Source of the DNA: Chloroflexota bacterium
Lineage (GTDB): Bacteria; Chloroflexota; Anaerolineae; B4-G1
Length of the DNA: 64,000 bases
Direction: 5' to 3'
Assembly (NCBI GenBank): GCA_024232355.1
Contig: JAAEPW010000209.1
Span: 1-64,000 of the forward strand
In this document: positions 7,300-14,632 of the stretch, one piece after another
Numbering within the stretch: the stretch's first letter is position 1
Layout of the letters: every line of letters begins with the position of its first letter
The notes under the pieces: generated by a model
Databases searched by the model: none
The model's input: only the letters and a program-made list of their open reading frames with translations
What the model was told of the DNA's origin: nothing
Translations under genes and position numbers: made by a program

Positions 7300-8022
7300 T
7301 TAATTTGCACGCTTTTGCTTGTTCCCATGAGGACAGACGTAGAGGCACAACCCACACACGGCTGTCTCGGCGTCTTTTTCCCTCATCTGGGCAAAGTATC
7401 GGTCGCACTTGGCCGCGTCATACCTTGCCTCTCGTGGCTCATCGTGCCTGAATGCCTGCCCAGTGAATGCCCGCACCGGGCAGATCTCTACGCACTGGAC
7501 ACAATCGCCGCATCGCTCATCTAGTCGCTCACCCGTGACCGCCAACGGGGCATCAGTCAGTACCGTCGTCCAGCGCACTCTTGGCCCGGCCTCTGGTGTC
7601 ACGAGCAGACAGCTCTTGCCTATCCAGCCCAACCCCGCCAAGTGCGCGGCCATTTTGTGAGAGAATACGCCGCAAAGGCCATCGTCGCTCACGCGTTGAG
7701 ATGCAGGGATTGGCATTGCGTCGTACCCTTGCTTTTGCAAAAAGCCAAACACTTGCGATGCCACCAGGTCAAGTCGTTGATTGACTATGCCATAACCGTG
7801 AGACCGATAACTCGCCGCCACGGCGAGCTCTGTGCGTCGTGGCAGTTGGTTCACGATCGAATGCGGAAGCTCGATCCCCATCGAGATGGCGCGCGGATAC
7901 TCGGCGACCACTGGCCCGCCTTGGGCCAGGATTGCGTCGTGAGCCACGGTCAAATCTGCCACACCAAAGAAATTTATTCCCCAATGCTCAGCAATTTCTT
8001 GAATATTTGTTCTCAGATTCAT
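7300..8022 (-). CDS. 4Fe-4S double-cluster oxidoreductase, QueG-like
   Basis: The product has 240 residues and resembles the C-terminal half of epoxyqueuosine reductase (QueG) and related 4Fe-4S proteins. An N-terminal domain with ISMGIELPHSIVNQL and VAASYRSHGYG leads to HLAGLGWIGKSCLLVTPEAG, a hallmark of this family. Two clusters are indicated by CGDCVQCVEICP and by a later Cys (AAKCDRYF) with CGLCLYVCP. QueG uses cobalamin to make queuosine in tRNA. This protein is shorter than QueG (about 350 or more residues), lacks its HEAT repeats and is probably a different member, so the substrate is unknown. The ATG at 8022 has GGAGAGAG about seven bases upstream. Probably cytoplasmic. Confidence 0.8.
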   Translation of the reverse strand: MNLRTNIQEIAEHWGINFFGVADLTVAHDAILAQGGPVVAEYPRAISMGIELPHSIVNQLPRRTELAVAASYRSHGYGIVNQRLDLVASQVFGFLQKQGYDAMPIPASQRVSDDGLCGVFSHKMAAHLAGLGWIGKSCLLVTPEAGPRVRWTTVLTDAPLAVTGERLDERCGDCVQCVEICPVRAFTGQAFRHDEPREARYDAAKCDRYFAQMREKDAETAVCGLCLYVCPHGNKQKRAN

Positions 8023-8047
8023 TTATCGACTCTCTCCAAAATCTTTT

Positions 8048-8524
8048 TCACTTGATGATCAGGTTACCATCATACCCTTGCAAATCATTCAGCATCTCGT
8101 GATAGAATTCTGACATTTCTGTTGGCAGATCGTCCATGCCGAAAAAACGGGCATCCAAAGTTTCATCAGTCTCTGTCACAAGCTCTCCAGCCCACTCATT
8201 AACCAGGAACTGTATCAGAAATAGATGATAAGGATCGCCAAAGGTGGTCACGATAGGAATTTGCGAATAGATCGCCATCGGGGTGGCCGAGATTACCTCA
8301 AGTCCCACTTCTTCTTTGACCTCTCGTTTGAGACAGTCCAAGATAGACTCACCAAGTTCTTGTCCACCGGCCGGCATCGCCCACAGACCGTTGTCTCTTC
8401 GACGGATGAATAAAACGCGATCTTCCTGGTCACGAATGACCGCCCTTGCTGCCGTGATGATTACCTCTCGTTTGCCAACGAGTTCACGAAGCTGTCCCAC
8501 ATACGACTCTTTATAGCTTGACAT
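8048..8524 (-). CDS. Nudix hydrolase
   Basis: The product has 158 residues. It contains the Nudix box GGQELGESILDCLKREVKEE followed by VGL, matching G-x5-E-x7-REUxEExGU, which binds Mg2+ and hydrolyses nucleoside-diphosphate-X bonds. The stretch RVLFIRRRDNGLWAMPAGG before the box is the usual substrate-side strand. Such enzymes clean up oxidised nucleotides or act on ADP-ribose and related compounds; specificity is not readable. The ATG at 8524 was chosen because GGGGAGA lies directly upstream; an extension to 8575 has no such site. It lies close to the Fe-S gene and may be cotranscribed with it. Confidence 0.92.
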   Translation of the reverse strand: MSSYKESYVGQLRELVGKREVIITAARAVIRDQEDRVLFIRRRDNGLWAMPAGGQELGESILDCLKREVKEEVGLEVISATPMAIYSQIPIVTTFGDPYHLFLIQFLVNEWAGELVTETDETLDARFFGMDDLPTEMSEFYHEMLNDLQGYDGNLIIK

Positions 8525-8600
8525 ATTCTCCCCAGTTTGATTCTCAATTCTACAAAGTTCACTTGCCTGACACACGCCAGTGTATCCAGGTCAACGATGC

Positions 8601-8740
8601 CTTGGGCTTTTCCAGTTTTTAACTCGTCCCAAAGCTTACGGTGGAGAATCTCCTAAATCGCACGCGAGTCACAAAATAACCCCAAGCTCCAGGAATTCCA
8701 TCATGATCTGTTTGGGAGATTTATTTCTCTGGAATTCCCT
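8601..8740 (+). repeat. Dispersed repeat E, copy 1
   Basis: About 140 bases of non-coding DNA, from GGGCTTTTCCAGTTTTTAA to GATTTATTTCTCTGGAATTC, match the reverse complement of 58948-59125. The other copy has about 40 extra bases in the middle. Shared landmarks include ACGGTGGAGAATCTC, CACGCGAGT and CACAAAATAACC. It has no conserved reading frame. A mobile non-autonomous element or a duplicated leader is possible. Confidence 0.75.
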
Positions 8741-8784
8741 TGTCTCGATTGATCATGTCATCATTTTTACGTGCTACAAACTAT

Positions 8785-9834
8785 TCAGTTCCCCAATTCT
8801 TTTACGACTTGCACGAACGCCCGTCCGGCTTCCTCCACCTGTGTGCTGCTCACATCCAGGTGTGTCACCGCACGGAGCACGGCGTCATCAAAGGGGCCAA
8901 TGTTGATGCCGCGTTCTTCGAGACGTTCGCCCACATCATAGGCAGAGACGCCCGAGCCTGAGACATCCACGTAAACGATGTTTGTCTCGATGGTCGCAGG
9001 GACAAGGCGAACCCCCTCGCATTGTGACACGATCTCCCCAAAGCGACGTGCGTTCTTGTGATCCTCGGCGATCCGGTCTACATGCCATTCAAGAGCGTAC
9101 AGGCCAGCGGCGGCCAAGATCCCCGCTTGCCGCATCGCGCCGCCCAAGCGATGTTTCCAGCGCCAGGCCTCATCGATGAAACGATGTGAGCCTGCCAGTA
9201 CGGCACCCACGGGGCAGCCGAGCGCCTTGCTGAGATCGATCCAAACGCTGTCAAAAGGCTCGGCGAACTGGCGCGCCGACACGCCCGATGCCACCACGGC
9301 GTTGAAAAGGCGTGCGCCGTCCATGTGCAAGGCGAGATCTCGCGATTTGGCAACCTCCGCCACTTGCCGGATGCTATCCAAAGGCCAGATTGCCCCGCCC
9401 CCCAAGTTGGAGGTCTGTTCGATCTCGACCAGGCGCGATCGTGGACTATAGCGATCATCCTCGCGAAGCGCCGCGCGCAGGGTGTCAGCCGTATAGATCC
9501 CGCGCTCACCGTTCAATGGATGTATACAAGCGCCCGTGAGGGCAGCAGCCCCCCCGGCTTCAAAGTGGATGATGTGCGAGGTGCGGTCCGCATAGATCTC
9601 GTCGCCAGGCCTACAATGCACCAGGACGGCGATCACGTTGCACATGGTGCCAGAAGGCAAAAAGACCGCGGCTTGTTTGCCGAGGATGTCCGCTACCTGA
9701 GCGCAGAGCTGGTTGACCGTCGGGTCAAGCCCCTGCTGTTCGTCACCGACCTCGGCCTCTGCCATCGCCTGGCGCATCGCAGGCGTTGGCCGGGTTTGGG
9801 TATCGCTATAGAGGTTGATAATGCCTTCTTTCAT
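8785..9834 (-). CDS. ltaE: Low-specificity L-threonine aldolase
   Basis: The product has 349 residues with the fold-type I PLP-dependent threonine aldolase/beta-eliminating lyase pattern: INLYSDTQTRPTPAMRQAM, GKQAAVFLPSGTMCN, HMDGARLFNA (Asp172 for the PLP ring nitrogen), and IDLSKALGCPVG with the Schiff-base Lys203. It cleaves L-threonine or L-allo-threonine to glycine and acetaldehyde in the cytoplasm. Length matches the family. The ATG at 9834 has GGAGGAG seven bases upstream, one of the clearest ribosome sites in the window. It is monocistronic or loosely linked to its neighbours. The related bacterial genes are named ltaE or glyA-independent threonine aldolase; the symbol here is by family. 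Confidence 0.93.
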   Translation of the reverse strand: MKEGIINLYSDTQTRPTPAMRQAMAEAEVGDEQQGLDPTVNQLCAQVADILGKQAAVFLPSGTMCNVIAVLVHCRPGDEIYADRTSHIIHFEAGGAAALTGACIHPLNGERGIYTADTLRAALREDDRYSPRSRLVEIEQTSNLGGGAIWPLDSIRQVAEVAKSRDLALHMDGARLFNAVVASGVSARQFAEPFDSVWIDLSKALGCPVGAVLAGSHRFIDEAWRWKHRLGGAMRQAGILAAAGLYALEWHVDRIAEDHKNARRFGEIVSQCEGVRLVPATIETNIVYVDVSGSGVSAYDVGERLEERGINIGPFDDAVLRAVTHLDVSSTQVEEAGRAFVQVVKELGN

Positions 9835-9947
9835 GTGTGCTCTCCTCCGTTGGTGGTTATCACTCGCTTTTGATATGGTCGTTTACAAAACCACTCATCA
9901 AATATTGCAGTTTTTTGCTCAAAGTCTTGTGCTCGAGTGGCAACCTT

Positions 9948-11489
9948 TTACGTTGCGGCCTGATTCAACACACTGATAAATCTTTGATATATTTCTTCAG
10001 CATGTTCTGGAGTGTCGCCGATAGCCGTCAAACCCAGCTTGCCCAGCGTTGATACGCCGCTAATCATATGCAGCACCACGCCAGTATGGCTGGTGTGGTC
10101 AAAATGCAAACGATGGTTGCTGACAATGTCAAACAAGTCTGCAGACGTAAGCCGTTTATAGGTCGGGGATTTCAAGGTGTCTGTGGCCACATAGTATTTG
10201 GCAAGACCTTGTGCGGTTTTAAACACACCACTATTGGCATAAAATTTACCACCTGTTAGAAACAGCAATGTCAGGAAGGGGTGGGTAGTGCCCCCCTTGC
10301 GTAGATTGACTTCAATAGCATATGGATTCCAGTTGCCGTGAACGTCACGCACCACAATAAAATCCAGAGCAAAGCGCCCAACAATCCCTTCTCGCGCAAA
10401 ACGTTTGCCCACTTTTTCGGCTTCGTGCATAATCATCGGACCATATTCCAGGTTGGCCGGGAAACGTGCCCCCATGTAGACTTGTCCGCTGGGGCCTCCC
10501 AGTATTTGGTCGTGGGTAGAAAGTAGCTCTACATCTCCTAATGGCGTCACGCGCAATTGAGCGCTTGGGCTGAATATCTCTTCACCGCTGATCAGTTCTT
10601 CGACAATCCCCCCTTTTATCTCAAGCTGTTCCATATACCAATCGTACTCGGCATCGGCAAGTTCAAACTGCATCTCTTTCAATCGATTTTCCAGATCGGA
10701 CTTTTCGTTACTAGTGCCTGGGTTTGGTAAACCAACCAAGTCCAATGTGGCATTCCCATACCCAGAAACACCCTCATTATGCTTGACGATCACTTTTTCG
10801 ATGGAGGGTTTTTGAGCGCGCATCTGACATAGCGCTTGTACCAGATCATCTTTGCTGGACAGGTCCTCAGTTCCCAGTGGATGCTGGACACCTTCCTCCG
10901 CAAAGATTCGGCGGCAGCCGCTTTTTGTACCAAATGCAAAGTATCGCGGATCTGCTGCATACATGGGGATACCAAGCTGGACGGCAAAATCGCGCTCAAG
11001 GTCGGTTGTTAGGAACGGCACCAGATGGGCCATATTCAGATCTGGGATGCGGTTGCGTATCTGTTCAATCAACCGGGGGCGCTCGAGAACTTTGTGAACC
11101 AAGGGACGATCGGATGTGTCTTGTGGCGAGATCAGGAAAAGTCTCCGACGCGCGTTGCTGATACTGACACTGGGCAAAACATCCAGGTAATAGTCAATGA
11201 TCTCGGTGGGGATGGGTACTGAAGTTAAATAAATCAAACGGATATGCGGCTGCCGCAACAAAAAAAGCATAAACAACATGCGCTCTTCGTACGCTTGCTG
11301 TGAAGAGAAATCTAGTTTGATGTCCACAGTAAGCGAAGGCAGCACAACCAGTGTATTTTCTTCCTCAAGAATATGGCTGCCAGGATCAGAGCGTCCAATC
11401 TGCTCCCAAAGAGGAATCAATTTTTGTTGTAATTCATCAAACTGTGTGTACAGTACAGCTTGTTTCTTTTTGTTGTATTCTGTTTTCAT
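9948..11489 (-). CDS. PGM1-related ATP-grasp peptide ligase
   Basis: The product has 513 residues. It resembles the ATP-grasp ligase PGM1 of pheganomycin biosynthesis and its uncharacterised relatives. Family-type features are KVIVKHNEGVSGYGNATLDL for the ATP lysine and glycine loop, IVEELISGEEIFSPSAQLRV, and the metal-binding end PYAIEVNLRKGGTTHPF. PGM1 joins a nonproteinogenic amino acid to a peptide; other relatives have unknown substrates. The ATG at 11489 was chosen because AAAGGA lies five bases upstream, while the frame extends 20 codons further without a site. No precursor-peptide gene is visible next to it, so a role in a peptide natural product cannot be claimed. Alternative: an amino-acid or dipeptide ligase of housekeeping type. 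Confidence 0.78.
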   Translation of the reverse strand: MKTEYNKKKQAVLYTQFDELQQKLIPLWEQIGRSDPGSHILEEENTLVVLPSLTVDIKLDFSSQQAYEERMLFMLFLLRQPHIRLIYLTSVPIPTEIIDYYLDVLPSVSISNARRRLFLISPQDTSDRPLVHKVLERPRLIEQIRNRIPDLNMAHLVPFLTTDLERDFAVQLGIPMYAADPRYFAFGTKSGCRRIFAEEGVQHPLGTEDLSSKDDLVQALCQMRAQKPSIEKVIVKHNEGVSGYGNATLDLVGLPNPGTSNEKSDLENRLKEMQFELADAEYDWYMEQLEIKGGIVEELISGEEIFSPSAQLRVTPLGDVELLSTHDQILGGPSGQVYMGARFPANLEYGPMIMHEAEKVGKRFAREGIVGRFALDFIVVRDVHGNWNPYAIEVNLRKGGTTHPFLTLLFLTGGKFYANSGVFKTAQGLAKYYVATDTLKSPTYKRLTSADLFDIVSNHRLHFDHTSHTGVVLHMISGVSTLGKLGLTAIGDTPEHAEEIYQRFISVLNQAAT

Positions 11490-11691
11490 AGCAATCCTTT
11501 CGACAAGATATGCAAACGCAGATAAACCACCACGATTGATGCTTGACAATGAAGGGGTTAGAGCATCAAGCTGACACCGTGTTATTTTACCCTATCCTGG
11601 TTACAAGCGCAATAAGACCACGCTCTGGAAACCGAGAAAATCTTGACAAAAGATCCTGTTCGCGTTGTTCTATTTGATGATTGGGTTATGG

Positions 11692-12441
11692 TCAGGCACG
11701 GGGTGCTAGTGGTGCAATTCTTGGAGAAAGCATTGTGGACTTGCATCTACCAGGCATCGATTTTCGTTGCTCAACAATTACGCCATCCTGAAGAACGAAT
11801 ATAACGTCACTCTTTTCGGCCACTTGCATATCGTGGGTCACTTGAATAATGGTCGTGTTTTCTTCCTCGTTGATTTTTCTCATAAAGTCAACGATTTTTA
11901 TCCCCGTTTGTGTATCCAAGTTGCCAGTGGGTTCATCGGCCAGGATCAACGCCGGGCTTTTGATCATGGCTCTAGCAATAGCCACTCTCTGCCTTTCACC
12001 CCCAGAGAGTTCCGAAGGATAGTGCTGGTGGCGATCAGCAAGCCCCACCTTACTCAACCAAAGTTCGGCTCTCTTTGAGGCGGTCTTTTTGCTGACCCCC
12101 AAAAACCTCAGAGCAATGGACACGTTTTCCCTGGCGGTGAGTATGGGGTTCAGGTGGAACGCCTGAAAAATAAAGCCGATATCTTTTGCTCGGATCTTTG
12201 TCAGCTCTCTTTCTCCAAATTCGCTCACCCGCTTGCCATTCACGCGAACCTCTCCACAGGTCGGCACATCCATACACCCGATAATGTGCAACAGGCTGGA
12301 TTTTCCCGATCCGCTGGGGCCGATGATTGAGTAATAACCACCCCGTTCCAGTTCCAAGTTGACACCACGCAGCGCCTCGACAGTGGTCTCTCCCATTTTA
12401 AAAGTTTTTCTCACATCTTGTAACTTGATAATTGTGTCCAT
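11692..12441 (-). CDS. ABC transporter ATP-binding protein, LolD/MacB type
   Basis: The product has 249 residues and is the ATPase of an FtsX-type transporter. It has Walker A GPSGSGKS at 41-48, Q-loop [13 protein letters not shown], signature LSGGE at 145-149, Walker B LILADEP at 165-171 and the switch VTHD. ATPases with this pattern (LolD, MacB, FtsE relatives) power extrusion or release of lipoproteins, peptides or drugs without pumping through a classic channel. The ATG at 12441 has GGAGG five bases upstream; nine extra in-frame codons upstream are ignored. It lies 19 bases after the permease gene and two genes after a TetR regulator, so the three form one operon. The C-terminal extension (residues 230-249) is not conserved in the family. 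Confidence 0.94.
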   Translation of the reverse strand: MDTIIKLQDVRKTFKMGETTVEALRGVNLELERGGYYSIIGPSGSGKSSLLHIIGCMDVPTCGEVRVNGKRVSEFGERELTKIRAKDIGFIFQAFHLNPILTARENVSIALRFLGVSKKTASKRAELWLSKVGLADRHQHYPSELSGGERQRVAIARAMIKSPALILADEPTGNLDTQTGIKIVDFMRKINEEENTTIIQVTHDMQVAEKSDVIFVLQDGVIVEQRKSMPGRCKSTMLSPRIAPLAPRA

Positions 12442-12460
12442 TGTTTCCTCCACATATGCG

Positions 12461-13624
12461 TCATTCATACTGTAACGATTCCACCGGTAGTATTCGACTG
12501 ATTTGGAACGCGGGCAAGATTCCTGATAAAAGTGTGATTACAATGGCGAGCGGCATATACTTGACGATATGTCTTGGATCGAATAAATTTTCCAGTAGTC
12601 CAAACCTCAGTATAAAGCCAGAAACAGTACCGCCCAGAATACTGCCAACGGCACTGAGCGTGAAAATCTCCCAAAAGATGGCCAATATTACGGTGCTGGT
12701 GGGTGCCCCGATTGCTCGCAGCACGCCGATCTCGCGGGTGCGCTCTTTGACGGTGATCAACATCACGGTCATAATTAGGATGATGGCTGCGATGACGACC
12801 ACCGTACTGATGACGTTGACCAGATTTTCAAACAATTTGATCCCCTCTTCCAAATTGTGTCGGGTAGTGCTATTGTCCACAATGTTCATCTTGGAATAGT
12901 GGTTTTGGATATCCGTGACAATCTTTTCATCTGCGCCCACCCTGGCTTGAATCAAGATAACTGAAGAAACAAATCCCTGCTTGCCCAGCATGTCTTGAGC
13001 AACATCCAGAGGGACGATCACCGAGTTGTTCACGACCATATCAGCAGAGCGATCCAGAATGCCAATGATGATCAAATCTTGATCAAGAATCGTCAGACTA
13101 TCACCCGTCCGCAACTCTTTTGCCATTTCCTTCGCATAATACTCGGCGGCGTGCATACCCAGAATCACCGGGTAGGTAGCTTTTGCTTCATCAAAGAATT
13201 CGACGCCCGTGACCGGTTCGATATCATTGGCAACGCTTCCTGTGAATCCCTCCTCCTTTCCGCTCTCAAGTCCGACCAGTATGGCTTCAGCCGGTTGGTT
13301 GGGGTAGGGTGATGGTGCCAGGCCAAAATACAATACCTTGCCAGACAACGCCTCTTGAATGTCGTCCATAACCAAAACGAGCATCTCATCCGCCACATCT
13401 TTGGCCAGATCAATGCCTTTTGCGGGGTAGGTTGTGCCAGCCAGAATCGGTTGAACATTGATCTTGCCAGCACCGGCGGACGCATGCTCATGCATCGATC
13501 GCTTCTGAGAACTAACGATGCCCGTGATGACGATTATCAACGTAATCATCACCGTCACCCCGACGACGGTGAGTAAACTTCTCCCCCAACGTTTGGAAAT
13601 GTTCTTTAACGCATAGTCAAACAT
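12461..13624 (-). CDS. ABC transporter permease, FtsX/MacB type
   Basis: The product has 387 residues. Topology is that of a MacB/LolC-type permease: one N-terminal helix (LLTVVGVTVMITLIIVITGI), a long extracytoplasmic domain of about 220 residues, then three helices in an FtsX domain with VKERTREIGVLRAIGAPTST, the coupling region of the family. It is the partner of the ATPase immediately downstream. A single permease gene implies a homodimer. The ATG at 13624 has GGAGA about seven bases upstream. An AAACGTTT element shared with the TetR operator lies 44 bases before the start. The cargo is unknown. Confidence 0.93.
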   Translation of the reverse strand: MFDYALKNISKRWGRSLLTVVGVTVMITLIIVITGIVSSQKRSMHEHASAGAGKINVQPILAGTTYPAKGIDLAKDVADEMLVLVMDDIQEALSGKVLYFGLAPSPYPNQPAEAILVGLESGKEEGFTGSVANDIEPVTGVEFFDEAKATYPVILGMHAAEYYAKEMAKELRTGDSLTILDQDLIIIGILDRSADMVVNNSVIVPLDVAQDMLGKQGFVSSVILIQARVGADEKIVTDIQNHYSKMNIVDNSTTRHNLEEGIKLFENLVNVISTVVVIAAIILIMTVMLITVKERTREIGVLRAIGAPTSTVILAIFWEIFTLSAVGSILGGTVSGFILRFGLLENLFDPRHIVKYMPLAIVITLLSGILPAFQISRILPVESLQYE

Positions 13625-13667
13625 ATTCTTTCTCCTATTTGATGCAAATGGCACACTCGGTAATTAG

Positions 13668-13675
13668 AAACGTTT
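13668..13675. promoter_or_regulatory. Possible second TetR half-site (AAACGTTT)
   Basis: The 8-base palindrome AAACGTTT, in the context GAAACGTTTTTG, lies in the gap between the TetR gene and the permease start. The same core sits at the centre of the dyad upstream of tetR. A second binding site controlling the transporter is possible, but the core is short and could occur by chance. Confidence 0.3.
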
Positions 13676-13714
13676 TTGTTATCTAGTTTCCATATGGCAA
13701 AAAAAGAGACAATC

Positions 13715-14254
13715 TCATTGTAACAACTTAAAGATCGCATGTATCGCCTCATCTTCCACTTGCAGTTCGAGGTCAGTTTGCAACATTTCCATACTTTGCG
13801 AGATAATTCCACGAATAAAGCGCACTGTCATGCTCACATGCGACGCAGAGAACTCGCTCGTCTCCAGCCCACCTTGAACGAGTTCTGTGATCAGTCCTGC
13901 ATAAGTGTTCTGGAATGCCAATTCGGCAATTTCGTACTTGTACTTGAACTCGAAAGCATTGTTCCCTTTGAGCCACTTTCGGGACTCGAAAAAGATCATC
14001 CGTACCAATTGCTCTATTTTCTCTCGATAGGTAGGGTATGCGTCCAGGTCTTTTTCCATTTGATTTTGATACTGACGCGCGATCCTACTGATGATATAGT
14101 AGAAAATCTCTTCTTTGGAGCTAAAGTGTTGATAAATGGTTTTTTTACTGATTTTGAGTTCTCTGGCAACATCATCTACCGAGGTCTTCTTGAATCCAAA
14201 GTGGTTAAAGTATTTTTGGAAATTGTCAGCAATGGTCTCTTTTCTGTCTTTCAT
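13715..14254 (-). CDS. TetR/AcrR family transcriptional regulator
   Basis: The product has 179 residues. The N-terminal helix-turn-helix (FGFKKTSVDDVARELKISKK then TIYQHFSSKEEIF) is the classic TetR DNA-binding unit. The C-terminal helical domain is diverged, as usual for ligand binding. It is the first gene of the TetR-permease-ATPase operon and most likely represses it and itself until a ligand binds. The ATG at 14254 has AGGGGA about six bases upstream. A consensus promoter at 14296-14324 and a dyad at 14278-14290 lie directly upstream. The ligand is unknown; toxic lipids or peptides exported by the transporter are a reasonable guess. Confidence 0.93.
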   Translation of the reverse strand: MKDRKETIADNFQKYFNHFGFKKTSVDDVARELKISKKTIYQHFSSKEEIFYYIISRIARQYQNQMEKDLDAYPTYREKIEQLVRMIFFESRKWLKGNNAFEFKYKYEIAELAFQNTYAGLITELVQGGLETSEFSASHVSMTVRFIRGIISQSMEMLQTDLELQVEDEAIHAIFKLLQ

Positions 14255-14277
14255 TTTGTCCCCTTTTGTCTGGAAAC

Positions 14278-14290
14278 TGAAAACGTTTCA
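14278..14290. promoter_or_regulatory. Candidate TetR operator dyad
   Basis: TGAAAACGTTTCA is a near-perfect inverted repeat (TGAAA/TTTCA). With one gap, the outer bases AAACTGAAA and TTTCAAGTTT extend it. It sits just downstream of the -10 box, around +1 of the promoter at 14296-14324, so a bound repressor would block initiation. Confidence 0.6.
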
Positions 14291-14295
14291 AGTTT

Positions 14296-14324
14296 ATTGT
14301 ACAGTATTTATACCACTATGTCAA
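14296..14324 (-). promoter_or_regulatory. Sigma-70-type promoter for the TetR-ABC operon
   Basis: On the minus strand TTGACA (14319-14324), a 17-base spacer, then TACAAT (14296-14301). This is close to the consensus, with ideal spacing. Confidence 0.75.
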
Positions 14325-14413
14325 GTTATGATCAGGGACAACACGTTCAAGACTCGCATACGTGATGAAAATGGCAAATGATGATACAAGAGACCTCGTA
14401 AGAGTTCTATCGC

Positions 14414-14469
14414 TGGGGTGTGGCCAAGTGCCAAGGCAGCGGATTTTGAAGGTGTTGCCCCACACCCCA
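14414..14469 (+). pseudogene. Truncated tRNA-Gln(UUG)-like relic
   Basis: TGGGGTGTGGCCAAGTGCCA then AGGCA reads as a tRNA-Gln acceptor 5' strand and D arm. It continues with GCGGA-TTTTGAA, an anticodon stem 5' strand and a loop holding TTG flanked by T and A. The 3' anticodon strand and the whole T arm are missing; instead GGTGTTGCC leads to CACACCCCA, whose CACCCCA restores the 7-bp acceptor stem with TGGGGTG. The total is about 56 nt instead of about 72. It is probably non-functional. It sits in the 378-base gap between the TetR promoter and the clpC terminator. Confidence 0.55.
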
Positions 14470-14569
14470 CAACGCGATAACCCGAAAGGTGTCGAAATAA
14501 AGCCATTACACCCCCACGTAACAACTGTTGACTGGCTTTGAAAATGTTAACTCTGACCGTTTTTGGTGT

Positions 14570-14603
14570 AAATAAAACAGCCGCCGGTCTAGACCAGCGG
14601 CTG
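14570..14603 (-). terminator. Intrinsic terminator of the S1-clpC operon
   Basis: CAGCCGC and GCGGCTG (14578-14603) enclose the palindrome GGTCTAGACC. On the minus strand the hairpin is followed by TTTTATTT. It begins 30 bases after the clpC stop codon. Confidence 0.75.
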
Positions 14604-14632
14604 AATCTTTGTTCGCTTGAATTAAATGTACG

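Noticed and set aside
14414..14469. Functional tRNA-Gln gene
   Set aside because: The T arm and the 3' anticodon-stem strand are missing and the length is about 56 bases.
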